The position numbers were made by a program, and so were the translations under genes. Shown here in pieces: positions 16,276 to 23,970 of a stretch of DNA of 24,143 bases; within the stretch, counting starts at the first letter, position 1, and the number at the start of each line of letters is the position of its first letter. Below the pieces are notes generated by a model that saw only the letters and a list, made by a program, of their open reading frames with translations, did not search any database and had not been told where the DNA came from. Source of the stretch: a virus; IMG/VR virus record IMGVR_UViG_3300032213_002336, positions 1-24,143 of that record; one strand, written 5' to 3'.

Positions 16276-19200
16276 ATGCCAGCACCTAAAGTTCCTGCAG
16301 GACTCCCAGCTGATAGAGTCCAAACTTACAATGACCTGTATGATTTGCTTGGACAACAAGCTGCAGATGACTTTGCCGTAGGCTTTGGAGCTAAACCTGT
16401 TGCACCTGCACCTGCACCTGCTCCAACTACTACGCCAACTCCAACTACTACACCTGCTCCAGCACCTGTCACACTAAATCTGCAACGAGGACCTGACGGC
16501 AGAATTGTAAACATGCCAGTTGGCACAACACCTCCACCTGTTGACATGCCTGAGGTACGTACACAGCTTCAGGACCGTCCAGGTATTCCTGCACTTCGAA
16601 TGACGCAGGATGAGTTGACCGAGTCTGCAATCAAGGCTCGCACAATTGTCCTTCAGCGCAGTGGTCTTGATTATGAAACGGCACGCAAGCAGGCTGAAGA
16701 AGCAATTGCTGCCGCACGTAATGCACCTCGTACTGTGGAGTTTAGGCCAACTCCTGCAAAGCCTGCTGGTTACTCAGAGCTTGCAGTTCGTGGTGAGGAG
16801 ATGCTTCCCAAGCTTAGTGCAGGTGAGGCAACTATTGAGGCAATCAAGCCGCAAGTCCTTGAGACAGAGTCACAGGCCGAAGGCCGTCGCCGCTTTGAGG
16901 AACAGCAGAGAGCAGCAAAGGCTGAGATTGAGCGAATTGCTCGTACAACTGGCAGGATGAAAAAGGTTCCTGCTCCTACTATTAAAGACCCAAAAGCCGA
17001 AAAAGAAGTTCCTGACCTCGATGCAATTATTCCAGGTCTTGAGGCTGCTAACTTACAGAAAGCTAATGCTATTTTGGCTCAACAGTATCCAGATGGTAAA
17101 GTTCCTGGTCCTGGTGGTTATGCTAAGGCTCAGCAAGAAATACTGGCTGCACTTAATGCGCCTCTGTATGCTGCAGTTGATGATTACAAGCCTGCGCGTT
17201 CATTGGACGTGGGTGAGGGAATTAGTAATGTTGCGATGGATGCGCTTCGTGGTCTCACACAGGAAGAGAAGCAGGGCAGGCTCGTTGAGACAAGAGGCGC
17301 TGCAGCTCTTCGTAATATTGGCGGTCTAACACGATACGGCATCAAAGGACTCGAGAACGTTATTGTTGAGCCAGTTGTCAAGGGAATAGTTGCGGGCATG
17401 GACCCGTCAGTAACCTACGGTGACCTCACAAGGCTTGAGGAAGAAGCTATTGAAGGTGGCGGTGGCGTCAGCAGATTCGAGGGGGCAGGTGTCAAGTACG
17501 AGAAGGGCTTCGAGACAAGAAATAAGCTAGAGACTGGAAGTTACCTAAAGGATGTTGCCTACGAGGTTGCCACTGGTCGTTCAGCAATCGATGACTGGTA
17601 TGATGCTGGTGCACCAGTTGCAGTAGCAACAGTGCTTGGTGTTATCACAGAAATTGGTCTGCCTGCCTCACCTATTGGCTATGTAACCGATGTTGCAACA
17701 CCTGCGCTGCGGTTGGTCTCTAAGGTTCCCTATGCTGGTGCTCCGCTTAGAGCAGCCGGTCGTGTCCTTGATGTTGTAGGTGACCTTCCTGAGGCGATTC
17801 GTCTAAATCGATTTATCAAGGACCAGATTAAGAATGCTCCTGACCTTGCAAAAGCACTAGATAATCCGGGATTTATGAAGACATGGAGTAATGTCTCTGA
17901 TGCTCGTGTCAACCTGGCTATCAAGGTAGCTGATGATGCATCTGATATTGCAGCAGTCACCAAACTTGTGCGTGCTGGAGATAGTGCTAAGATTGGTGCT
18001 CGCATTGCTAATGTCATTGAGGGTGCTGTTGATGGAACAAGTACTATTAATAAGATTGGTGCAAAACTATGGGATGACTTTGTAGGCACAGGCACAATGT
18101 CTGAGGGTGAATTTATTGCAGCACTTCGTGACCCTAAAGCAATAGGTCTTGAAAACGATATCCTCAGAGTTTCAAAGGAAATTAACTCTGCCAATGTCCA
18201 AAAGTTGACATCATCTACCGCATCAGATATTGCTCGTAACTCTTATGCAATTGCTATGAAGTCAGTCGATGACTTTGCATCTCCTCGTGATGCAGTTGTT
18301 AGAGCAACTCTGGCTGAGACACTGGAGAAGGTTCCTAACTCCAAGTACATGTTCATCACTCCTCGCCTGATGGTGACCAAGGAGCTGGCAAACAGCAAGC
18401 CATTCCAAAAGGAGATTGCTTCCGCTGTCCGTGCTCTACCCCCTGACTCATCCATCGATGACGTCATGCGTCAGGTCGAGAAGACAATCAAGGAGAAGTT
18501 TAAGGGAACTAATATTGCTGAACCTGCAGCCATGACTCCACCAACAGCTGAAGGTCTGCTTCCTACTGCACCTCGTGGTGGACTTGAGCGTATTGCAACT
18601 CCTGCAGCTCGTCGTATGACAGTTACTGAGGGACTTCAGGACCTTAGAGATACACTTAGGGCGCTTAGACCATCAGATAAAAAGCTTGTAAGTGAAGCAT
18701 TTGCAGGTAGCACATTTATTGATGGCACACAAAAGACACTCGATACTGCACTTAATGCACGTATTCCAGTTCAGATGCGCGACTTCCTTGTCGCAACAAA
18801 GTCTGAGATTGAAGCTCTCGGTGTTGCTAAGACACGAATTGTAGGTGGAAAGATTGAGGGCACACTTATCGATGCACTTCGCCTGCAGGGTGACAATGCG
18901 CTAGATGCTTACCTCACCGCCAGAATCGAAGCTGACCTTGGTGACATGACAACTCTTCGTGCTTCAAGAGTGAAAGGTGCAGTTGGTTCGAAAGCATTCT
19001 CAGCACTTGATACTAGTAGGTCAGATGCTATTGAGACCATTGTCTATAACTTTTTTGGTGACAGTGTTGATGTACTGACAGACCCTAGCGTGGCAAAGAT
19101 AATCTCAACTGCAGCAAAGAATGCATCTGAAAATGCAACATCAGCATTGGATGCTGTAATTGAAGCTATTGCAACAACACGTGCTAACATTCCAGAACTT

Positions 19201-21426
19201 GCAACTGCAGGTCGTCGAGGTGCTGCGGCTGTAGATGTTAAGATGATTGGGTTGAAACCTTCAGTATCACTTCGTGATGATGTGGCATCGGCTGTGCTTG
19301 ATTACATTATTACTCAGGAAGCAAAGGTTATCTTTACTGAGAACTTCTTCAAGAACTACCCAGAACTTCAGTTTAATCCATCTCAGTTTACTAACAATGC
19401 AAAAGCTGCAATTTTCAATCAGCTTGATGCCAGTGCGGCAACGGGTGCGGTGGATGCTGCCAAGGTTCAACAGGCAAAAGACATCATCAATGCGCACCTT
19501 AGTGTTGACATCAATGCACAGCAACTTGCTAAGGATGCCGTTGTTAACTGTAGCCAGATGATTGTTGATGGTTCTCTTGACTTTTCAAGAGGAACAGTCT
19601 TTAGCAGGACAGGACCTGAAGCAACAAAACTACTTATTGACTTGAATGCATTAGGTGAACCACTCATTGTTAATGCAGCAATTAGAGGAATGACAGCTAC
19701 TATTAAGCCACATGCTGAGGCGGTGACTTCATTCCTGATGCAGAACAAGATTTTGCGTCCAATCACCGAGAACGATATTGTGACATTCCTGGCAAAGGAT
19801 GTCTATGCTCCTATACCTCAGTCACAGAAGACGCTTATCGAATCTCTTATTGGTCCTATTGATAAACTTCGTTCTGGTAAGTCAGTTATTGCCGATAACC
19901 TTGGTGCTATCTACAGGAATCCAGCTTCCGGTCTTGGAGTTTCTGTTACCCAGGCTGCAAAGTCTTTTATGGATACAGTCCGTGGTCTATCAGTTCCTGG
20001 CTTGACTGCTGGTGTTCCTCTACCAAATGCCAAGTTCTTCTCACTGAACTACTTCGGTGCACCACTTATCATGTCTATCACATCACCTGGTCTTGCTGCA
20101 AAGACAATGCTTGGTGAACTCAGTCGTATTATTCCTATCCGCTCATGGCAGGAAGCAAACCTCTCGTTCACCAGGCAGATGGCAAAGACAGCACCCAATG
20201 ATGTTGCTTTCGTGTCAACCACTGGCATCCCATACACATACGGTCAGCTCAACAAGTTCATGGATGAGAACTACTTCGGTATGACTCAGGAGACATTCGC
20301 ATTCGCTAACAAGTTTGGTGAGGATGTCAGGATTGAACTAGGCCTGAACCATGCAGGAACGCCAGCAAGTGGACTTGATAAGAGCCGTGATGCTGTCCTC
20401 CGCTACATGAACGTAGCAGGCACAAACTACTACACCAGAGTTGCTTCATCGGTTGACACCGGTTGGCGTCAGCAAACATTCCTTGCAGCACTGAAGAATG
20501 GTGAGACCGTTGAGAGTGCACGACGTGTTGCTGCCAACGCAGTCCTTGACTACGGAAGAATACCAGCTGATATTCGAACAATGGCACGTCGTTACATGAC
20601 ATTCTTCAGTTGGTTCGCAGTTAGCAATGCTGAGGTGTTCTCAGCTCTATTGAGACCTGCTGCGGCAGCAAACATTGCAAAAGGCATCAGGGCACAGAGA
20701 GACCTGCACCGCGGATTCGGTGAGTGGACATACAGTGATGATGACTTCAAGAAGAGAATGTTTAGCGTCAGCATTGGAAACTACGATGACCTTCCTGCCT
20801 ACTACGTGGGTCCTGAAAATCCTGTTGTTGGACCACTCATTGACCAGGTATCAATCACACTTGGACTTGCTGCAATAGCATCTGGTGATGAAACACTTGC
20901 TGGTGGATTTGAATCATTAAGCAGTGCAATTGTTGAGAAGTCATTCACACCATTCCTTGGTTACTTATCTGACATAGGTGCACTAGGTGAGTCGGGAGCA
21001 ACTGGTAAGGTTGTGCCGGCCAGACAGATTGCATTCCATCGTGCAATGGGTGATGCACACTTCGGTGACTGGATGAGGGATAACAACATCACCACAGTTA
21101 CAACTGACGAGAGGCGTGTTGGTGAGCCAACATTCTACGGTCAGCAGTACATGTATGCTGATGAGGATGCACGCAAGAAGGCAGCATTCATGGACTTCAT
21201 GCTTGTCATGTCAGGTATGGGACGTGCACTAAACGACTACTCTCAGATGGGTCTTATCCTTGCTCCTCCTCCAGGCACAGAGCTGAAGAGGTTTGATAAC
21301 ACAGGTCTTGGTGTCCTTCAGTACTTTGCCGCTGGCAACCTATCGAAGGGAACTAATGAGCACGAGGCTGTGCGGTCTGCAATCATTAGCACCAACGCAG
21401 AACTCAGGAAAATGTCGGAGAATTAA
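16276..21426 (+). CDS. giant internal virion (ejection) protein C
   Basis: This encodes 1716 residues, with AAGGAA (16266-16271) 4 bases before ATG. It is the largest gene and third in the ejection block; T7 gp16 is 1318 residues. Residues 41-65 form an Ala/Pro/Thr linker. The body is helical, with a hydrophobic region near 443-485 (VAVATVLGVITEIG...) that could insert in a membrane. The segment at about 1426-1464 (DYGRIPADIRTMARRYMTFF and what follows) is the proline-plus-aromatic helix pattern often seen near the C-terminus of giant phage internal or polyvalent proteins. I see no lysozyme or transglycosylase signature, unlike T7 gp16. A role in forming the DNA channel is inferred from size, composition and order. 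Confidence 0.65.
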   Translation: MPAPKVPAGLPADRVQTYNDLYDLLGQQAADDFAVGFGAKPVAPAPAPAPTTTPTPTTTPAPAPVTLNLQRGPDGRIVNMPVGTTPPPVDMPEVRTQLQDRPGIPALRMTQDELTESAIKARTIVLQRSGLDYETARKQAEEAIAAARNAPRTVEFRPTPAKPAGYSELAVRGEEMLPKLSAGEATIEAIKPQVLETESQAEGRRRFEEQQRAAKAEIERIARTTGRMKKVPAPTIKDPKAEKEVPDLDAIIPGLEAANLQKANAILAQQYPDGKVPGPGGYAKAQQEILAALNAPLYAAVDDYKPARSLDVGEGISNVAMDALRGLTQEEKQGRLVETRGAAALRNIGGLTRYGIKGLENVIVEPVVKGIVAGMDPSVTYGDLTRLEEEAIEGGGGVSRFEGAGVKYEKGFETRNKLETGSYLKDVAYEVATGRSAIDDWYDAGAPVAVATVLGVITEIGLPASPIGYVTDVATPALRLVSKVPYAGAPLRAAGRVLDVVGDLPEAIRLNRFIKDQIKNAPDLAKALDNPGFMKTWSNVSDARVNLAIKVADDASDIAAVTKLVRAGDSAKIGARIANVIEGAVDGTSTINKIGAKLWDDFVGTGTMSEGEFIAALRDPKAIGLENDILRVSKEINSANVQKLTSSTASDIARNSYAIAMKSVDDFASPRDAVVRATLAETLEKVPNSKYMFITPRLMVTKELANSKPFQKEIASAVRALPPDSSIDDVMRQVEKTIKEKFKGTNIAEPAAMTPPTAEGLLPTAPRGGLERIATPAARRMTVTEGLQDLRDTLRALRPSDKKLVSEAFAGSTFIDGTQKTLDTALNARIPVQMRDFLVATKSEIEALGVAKTRIVGGKIEGTLIDALRLQGDNALDAYLTARIEADLGDMTTLRASRVKGAVGSKAFSALDTSRSDAIETIVYNFFGDSVDVLTDPSVAKIISTAAKNASENATSALDAVIEAIATTRANIPELATAGRRGAAAVDVKMIGLKPSVSLRDDVASAVLDYIITQEAKVIFTENFFKNYPELQFNPSQFTNNAKAAIFNQLDASAATGAVDAAKVQQAKDIINAHLSVDINAQQLAKDAVVNCSQMIVDGSLDFSRGTVFSRTGPEATKLLIDLNALGEPLIVNAAIRGMTATIKPHAEAVTSFLMQNKILRPITENDIVTFLAKDVYAPIPQSQKTLIESLIGPIDKLRSGKSVIADNLGAIYRNPASGLGVSVTQAAKSFMDTVRGLSVPGLTAGVPLPNAKFFSLNYFGAPLIMSITSPGLAAKTMLGELSRIIPIRSWQEANLSFTRQMAKTAPNDVAFVSTTGIPYTYGQLNKFMDENYFGMTQETFAFANKFGEDVRIELGLNHAGTPASGLDKSRDAVLRYMNVAGTNYYTRVASSVDTGWRQQTFLAALKNGETVESARRVAANAVLDYGRIPADIRTMARRYMTFFSWFAVSNAEVFSALLRPAAAANIAKGIRAQRDLHRGFGEWTYSDDDFKKRMFSVSIGNYDDLPAYYVGPENPVVGPLIDQVSITLGLAAIASGDETLAGGFESLSSAIVEKSFTPFLGYLSDIGALGESGATGKVVPARQIAFHRAMGDAHFGDWMRDNNITTVTTDERRVGEPTFYGQQYMYADEDARKKAAFMDFMLVMSGMGRALNDYSQMGLILAPPPGTELKRFDNTGLGVLQYFAAGNLSKGTNEHEAVRSAIISTNAELRKMSEN
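16402..16470 (+). repeat. Pro/Ala/Thr low-complexity repeat inside the giant ejection protein
   Basis: The reading frame repeats GCACCT, CCAACTACT and similar units, giving an Ala-Pro and Thr-Pro linker (residues 43-65). It separates a short N-terminal helix from the main body and is probably a flexible tether. Repeats of this kind can vary in length between related phages. Confidence 0.8.
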
Positions 21427-21430
21427 TAGG

Positions 21431-21694
21431 ATGCCAAAGAAGACGCCAGTTTTGAACAAGCCTCGTCCCCTCAAGAAGGGTGAGGCCGGCTATGGCAAGA
21501 AGCGTAAGGTTGTCTACGTCAAGAACCCAGCCACTGGGAAGGTGAAGACAATCAAGTTCGGTGATGCCAAGTTGGGCATGAAGAAGGGCATTCCTGCCCG
21601 CAAGAAGAGCTACTGCGCACGTAGCAGCGGACAGAAGAACACCAAGAATAAGCTTTCGGCCAACTACTGGGCGCGAAAAGATTGGGGGTGCTAA
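21431..21694 (+). CDS. basic mini-protein 1 (KKSYCAR motif)
   Basis: This encodes 87 residues from ATG 21431, with GGAG (21417-21420) 10 bases upstream, four bases after the giant gene's stop. By hand count it has 21 Lys, 5 Arg and only 3 acidic residues. The C-terminal half contains ARKKSYCARSSGQ (56-68) and ends WARKDWGC, so two Cys bracket the motif. I have seen similar K-S-[FY]-C-A-R...W-x-C endings in small phage proteins of unknown role, but could not check this. The codons return to G/C-ending compared with the preceding gene. It may be a nucleic-acid-binding virion protein; the function is unknown. Confidence 0.75.
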   Translation: MPKKTPVLNKPRPLKKGEAGYGKKRKVVYVKNPATGKVKTIKFGDAKLGMKKGIPARKKSYCARSSGQKNTKNKLSANYWARKDWGC

Positions 21695-21753
21695 TGCCCG
21701 CAATCACTCCGGACATTGAGTCCACAACACAACCAATCAAAGGGAGAAGGACA

Positions 21754-21903
21754 ATGAAGAAGTCGAAGATGTCGTCCAAGGACGGATTCAAGAAGTTTGC
21801 GCCAGCCAAGAACGCAGGCTCCGCCAAGTATCGCAAGCAAGTCATCAAGGGCCCAGTCAAGGCCAAACTGAAGGGTGGCGGTGCCAAGTACGGTGGTGCA
21901 TAA
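21754..21903 (+). CDS. basic mini-protein 2
   Basis: This encodes 49 residues from ATG 21754, chosen because AGGGAGAAGG (21741-21750) lies just upstream. An alternative in-frame ATG at 21694, overlapping the previous stop (TAATG), would give 69 residues with a non-basic N-terminal extension. From 21754 it has 14 Lys, 1 Arg and 1 acidic residue, with Gly-rich ends (LKGGGAKYGGA). No domain is recognised. It is part of a run of five small basic genes with overlapping ends, so a shared role is plausible. Confidence 0.6.
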   Translation: MKKSKMSSKDGFKKFAPAKNAGSAKYRKQVIKGPVKAKLKGGGAKYGGA

Positions 21904-22046
21904 TGGCCATCAAGAAGACTTCGAAGGGTTTCTACGCCACTTCGTCCCGTGGACGTAAGCTCAGCAAGAAGCCCAAGACCAAGAAGGCTGCCATGAAGCA
22001 GCTTGCTGCCGTTGAAATCAGCAAGATGAAGCGTGGCAAGAAGTGA
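21903..22046 (+). CDS. basic mini-protein 3
   Basis: This encodes 47 residues. The ATG overlaps the previous stop (TAATG) and the end overlaps the next GTG (GTGA). By hand count it has 14 Lys, 3 Arg and 1 acidic residue. Sequence features are KKTSKGFYATSSRGRKLSKK, then a Lys/Ala helix with a single Glu. It is short enough to be missed by routine length cut-offs. Evidence for a real gene is the tight stop/start overlap on both sides, an open frame in the same strand and composition matching its neighbours. Confidence 0.6.
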   Translation: MAIKKTSKGFYATSSRGRKLSKKPKTKKAAMKQLAAVEISKMKRGKK

Positions 22047-22213
22047 AGAAGAAGCCGCTCCCAAAGGGATACAAAGCCCCGCCAGGTTCAGCCCGTGCCA
22101 AGAAGTTAGCGCAGGCCTCGAAGCTGTACAAGAGCGGCAGAAAGCAGGCTGCTTTCAAGCTTCGTGATGCAATGGAGAGGAAGGTGAGACGTGGCAGCAA
22201 AAAGAAAGGTTAA
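22043..22213 (+). CDS. basic mini-protein 4 (GTG start)
   Basis: This encodes 56 residues from GTG 22043 (GTGA overlap with the preceding stop) to TAA 22211-22213. By hand count it has 15 Lys, 6 Arg and 2 acidic residues. The N-terminus is KKKPLPKGYKAPPGSARAKK, followed by an amphipathic basic helix (LYKSGRKQAAFKLRDAMERK) and a Lys-rich tail. The only other in-frame start is ATG 22169 late in the gene. The last 23 bases overlap the next gene's start. Coding is inferred from the open frame, overlaps and composition. Confidence 0.55.
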   Translation: MKKKPLPKGYKAPPGSARAKKLAQASKLYKSGRKQAAFKLRDAMERKVRRGSKKKG

Positions 22214-22424
22214 CTACAGTGGGATGGCAAAGAAGTACAAGACTACTCCGACTAAGGTCAGAAAGGTCTATGCGAAGGGACTTGCAGCATATGCATCGTC
22301 CGGAAGTCGTCCCGGTGTCACGGCTCACCAGTGGGCAGCAGCCCGAGTCCGAAGTGCCTTTACCGGTGGCCCCGCCGCTAAGGTTGATAGAGCAATCATC
22401 AAGGGCAAGACAAAGAAGAAGTAA
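22191..22424 (+). CDS. basic mini-protein 5 (conserved small phage protein type)
   Basis: This encodes 77 residues from GTG 22191, with AGGAAGGTGAG just upstream. By hand count it has 14 Lys, 6 Arg and 1 acidic residue. The middle (VYAKGLAAYASSGSRPGVTA, then HQWAAARVRSAFTGG, about 26-60) is a compact motif: Gly-Leu-Ala-x-Tyr, Ser-Arg-Pro-Gly, Gln-Trp-Ala-x-Ala-Arg-Val-x-Ser-Phe. I associate it with small proteins of unknown function in tailed phages (possibly the DUF5824 group; not verified). The tail is KGKTKKK. It is the most structured member of the basic cassette and the best for homology searching. Confidence 0.7.
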   Translation: MAAKRKVNYSGMAKKYKTTPTKVRKVYAKGLAAYASSGSRPGVTAHQWAAARVRSAFTGGPAAKVDRAIIKGKTKKK

Positions 22425-22446
22425 CCATCTGTAGGAGGAGAAGACG

Positions 22447-22872
22447 ATGGCAGCAGTCGGTAAATACATTCATAGTTCGAGGCATACAGGCCTCACAATC
22501 GCGTTGACCAATGCCTATGTGGCAGGCGCTCAACGTCACAATGCGCCGCTCTGGGAGGGGAATGATGGAACTAAGACCGCAGCATCTCCTGTCCGTGCAC
22601 GCCTCAGTGCCATCTACGTCCAGGTGGACACCATCGCAGCTGGTGCTACCACACTGACGATTCGTGCAACGAGCGATGCGGCAGGTCAGCTCATCATTGT
22701 GCCTGACACGACAGCCACCATCAGCACTGGCATCACAACTGCCACGGCAGGCGGTGTTGTCCTGAAGATTGATGTTGACTACAAGGCATCTGACAGCAAC
22801 TTCTACGTCCACTTCAAGACGAATGCTGGCACGTGCAACGTTAAAGTCCTAGAAGTGGCGTGGGAGGAATAA
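22447..22872 (+). CDS. small beta-rich virion-type protein
   Basis: This encodes 141 residues, with a strong ribosome site AGGAGGAG (22433-22440) 6 bases before ATG. After a short N-terminal segment (HSSRHTGLTIALTNAYVAG) the protein is a series of Thr/Ala/Val strands (LTIRATSDAAGQLIIV, TISTGITTATAGGVVLKIDV) typical of a beta-sandwich or jelly roll, ending NVKVLEVAWEE. It precedes the polyglycine adhesin by one base, so it may be its partner, an adaptor joining the adhesin to the tail, or a decoration protein. I do not recognise the family and no catalytic residues stand out. Confidence 0.65.
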   Translation: MAAVGKYIHSSRHTGLTIALTNAYVAGAQRHNAPLWEGNDGTKTAASPVRARLSAIYVQVDTIAAGATTLTIRATSDAAGQLIIVPDTTATISTGITTATAGGVVLKIDVDYKASDSNFYVHFKTNAGTCNVKVLEVAWEE

Positions 22873-22873
22873 C

Positions 22874-23785
22874 ATGGCTGGAAATGGCGTAGACGTATTT
22901 AGCGTTGACAACGCATTTAGTGGCGGCGGCGGTAGCGGCTTCTCTACTAGCTACGGTGACGGCCTCTTCGGTGACGGTGTCACTGGCACTGCCACAATTA
23001 CTGGCACCACCACACTGTCATCTGAGGCTTACTACAACAACCTCACCATCAGCAGCACAGGCATCCTAAAGCCAGCCGGCTTCCGCATCTTTGTGAAGGG
23101 CACACTCACGGTCGACAGCGGCGGCACCATCAATGACGATGGAAATCCTGGAAGCGGCATCACAGGTGGCGCCGCACTCGGGGCTCGTCAAACACTTAAT
23201 GCTGCAAGTGGCGTCGGTGGAAACGGTAGCAGCGGCGGCAACGGAAGCGTAGGAGGTGGTGCAACTAACTCCTCACTGAACGATACAGGTGTCGCTCCTA
23301 CAGGTGGTAAAGGCGGAGACGGTGCCCCTAACACCGGCGGAAATGGCGGTTCAGCTGGTCAGCCTGCACAAGCTCAACGCTGGCAAGGCACGGCCTGGCA
23401 ACAGCAAGGTCGCTTCAGCAACGGCACTGCCACAGGGCAGTTCAACGGTGGCTCCGGTGGTGGCGGCGGTGCCTCCTCAGCAGCGACATGCACAGGTGGC
23501 GGCGGCGGAAGCGGTGGCGGCTCGGTGTGGATTGCTGCAAAGAACGTGATTAACAACGGCCGCATCTCAGCCAATGGCGGCAACGGTGCGAACGGCTTCG
23601 GTGGAGCTGGTAATGCAGGTGGTGGAGGCGGCGGTGGAGGCGGAAACGTCTGCGTCGGCACTCTGTCATACACAGGAAGTGGCCTTCTTCAGGCTCTCGG
23701 TGGGCTGGGCGGAACGGCACTCGCTTCAGGCGTTGCTGGTAACAACGGCAATGCCGGAAGCACAACTGTGGTGGTGCTGTCATGA
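22874..23785 (+). CDS. polyglycine-rich adhesin / receptor-binding candidate
   Basis: This encodes 303 residues, with GGAGG (22863-22867) 6 bases before ATG. Residues 36-90 form a strand repeat of beta-solenoid type (TITGTTTLSS, NNLTISSTGILKPAGF, VKGTLTVDSGGTI). The rest is dominated by glycine, with runs at 192-199, 208-217 and 241-257 separated by short strands (SVWIAAKNVINNGRISANGG). Polyglycine-II sandwiches of this kind form the tip adhesin of phage S16 gp38, where loops between glycine runs decide the receptor. Aromatic loops at 169-181 (RWQGTAWQQQGRF) and the C205/C260 pair are candidate specificity or stability elements. It ends in an ATGA overlap. Receptor binding is inferred; homology to gp38 is by composition only. 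Confidence 0.7.
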   Translation: MAGNGVDVFSVDNAFSGGGGSGFSTSYGDGLFGDGVTGTATITGTTTLSSEAYYNNLTISSTGILKPAGFRIFVKGTLTVDSGGTINDDGNPGSGITGGAALGARQTLNAASGVGGNGSSGGNGSVGGGATNSSLNDTGVAPTGGKGGDGAPNTGGNGGSAGQPAQAQRWQGTAWQQQGRFSNGTATGQFNGGSGGGGGASSAATCTGGGGGSGGGSVWIAAKNVINNGRISANGGNGANGFGGAGNAGGGGGGGGGNVCVGTLSYTGSGLLQALGGLGGTALASGVAGNNGNAGSTTVVVLS

Positions 23786-23970
23786 CAACGCAGAAGTGGC
23801 TCATCTTCGAGGCTGACGCAACTGCGTCCTACATCAGCTGGCACCTGGCCCGCAATCCTGATGTTGTGGGATACTTTAGCGGCTGTCCTCCCTTCCTTCA
23901 GGCAGAAGCTGAGGCGGAGGGCTGGACCTACAAGCCGCCCCACATCTGGATACAGGAGATACCCCAGTAA
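23782..23970 (+). CDS. small hypothetical protein
   Basis: This encodes 62 residues. ATG 23782 overlaps the adhesin stop (ATGA) and the stop overlaps the next ATG (TAATG). It is Trp- and aromatic-rich (W6, W20, W48, W56) with WLIFEADATASYISWHLARN at the N-terminus, a single Cys (C35) and KPPHIWIQEI at the end. There is no signal peptide or membrane segment. It could be a chaperone or accessory of the adjacent adhesin, as small genes after fibre genes often are, but that is guesswork. Confidence 0.6.
   Translation: MTTQKWLIFEADATASYISWHLARNPDVVGYFSGCPPFLQAEAEAEGWTYKPPHIWIQEIPQ

Noticed and set aside
23374-23673. Proline-rich open frame on the minus strand
   Set aside because: It is the reverse complement of the glycine codons of the adhesin; poly-Pro is the expected shadow.
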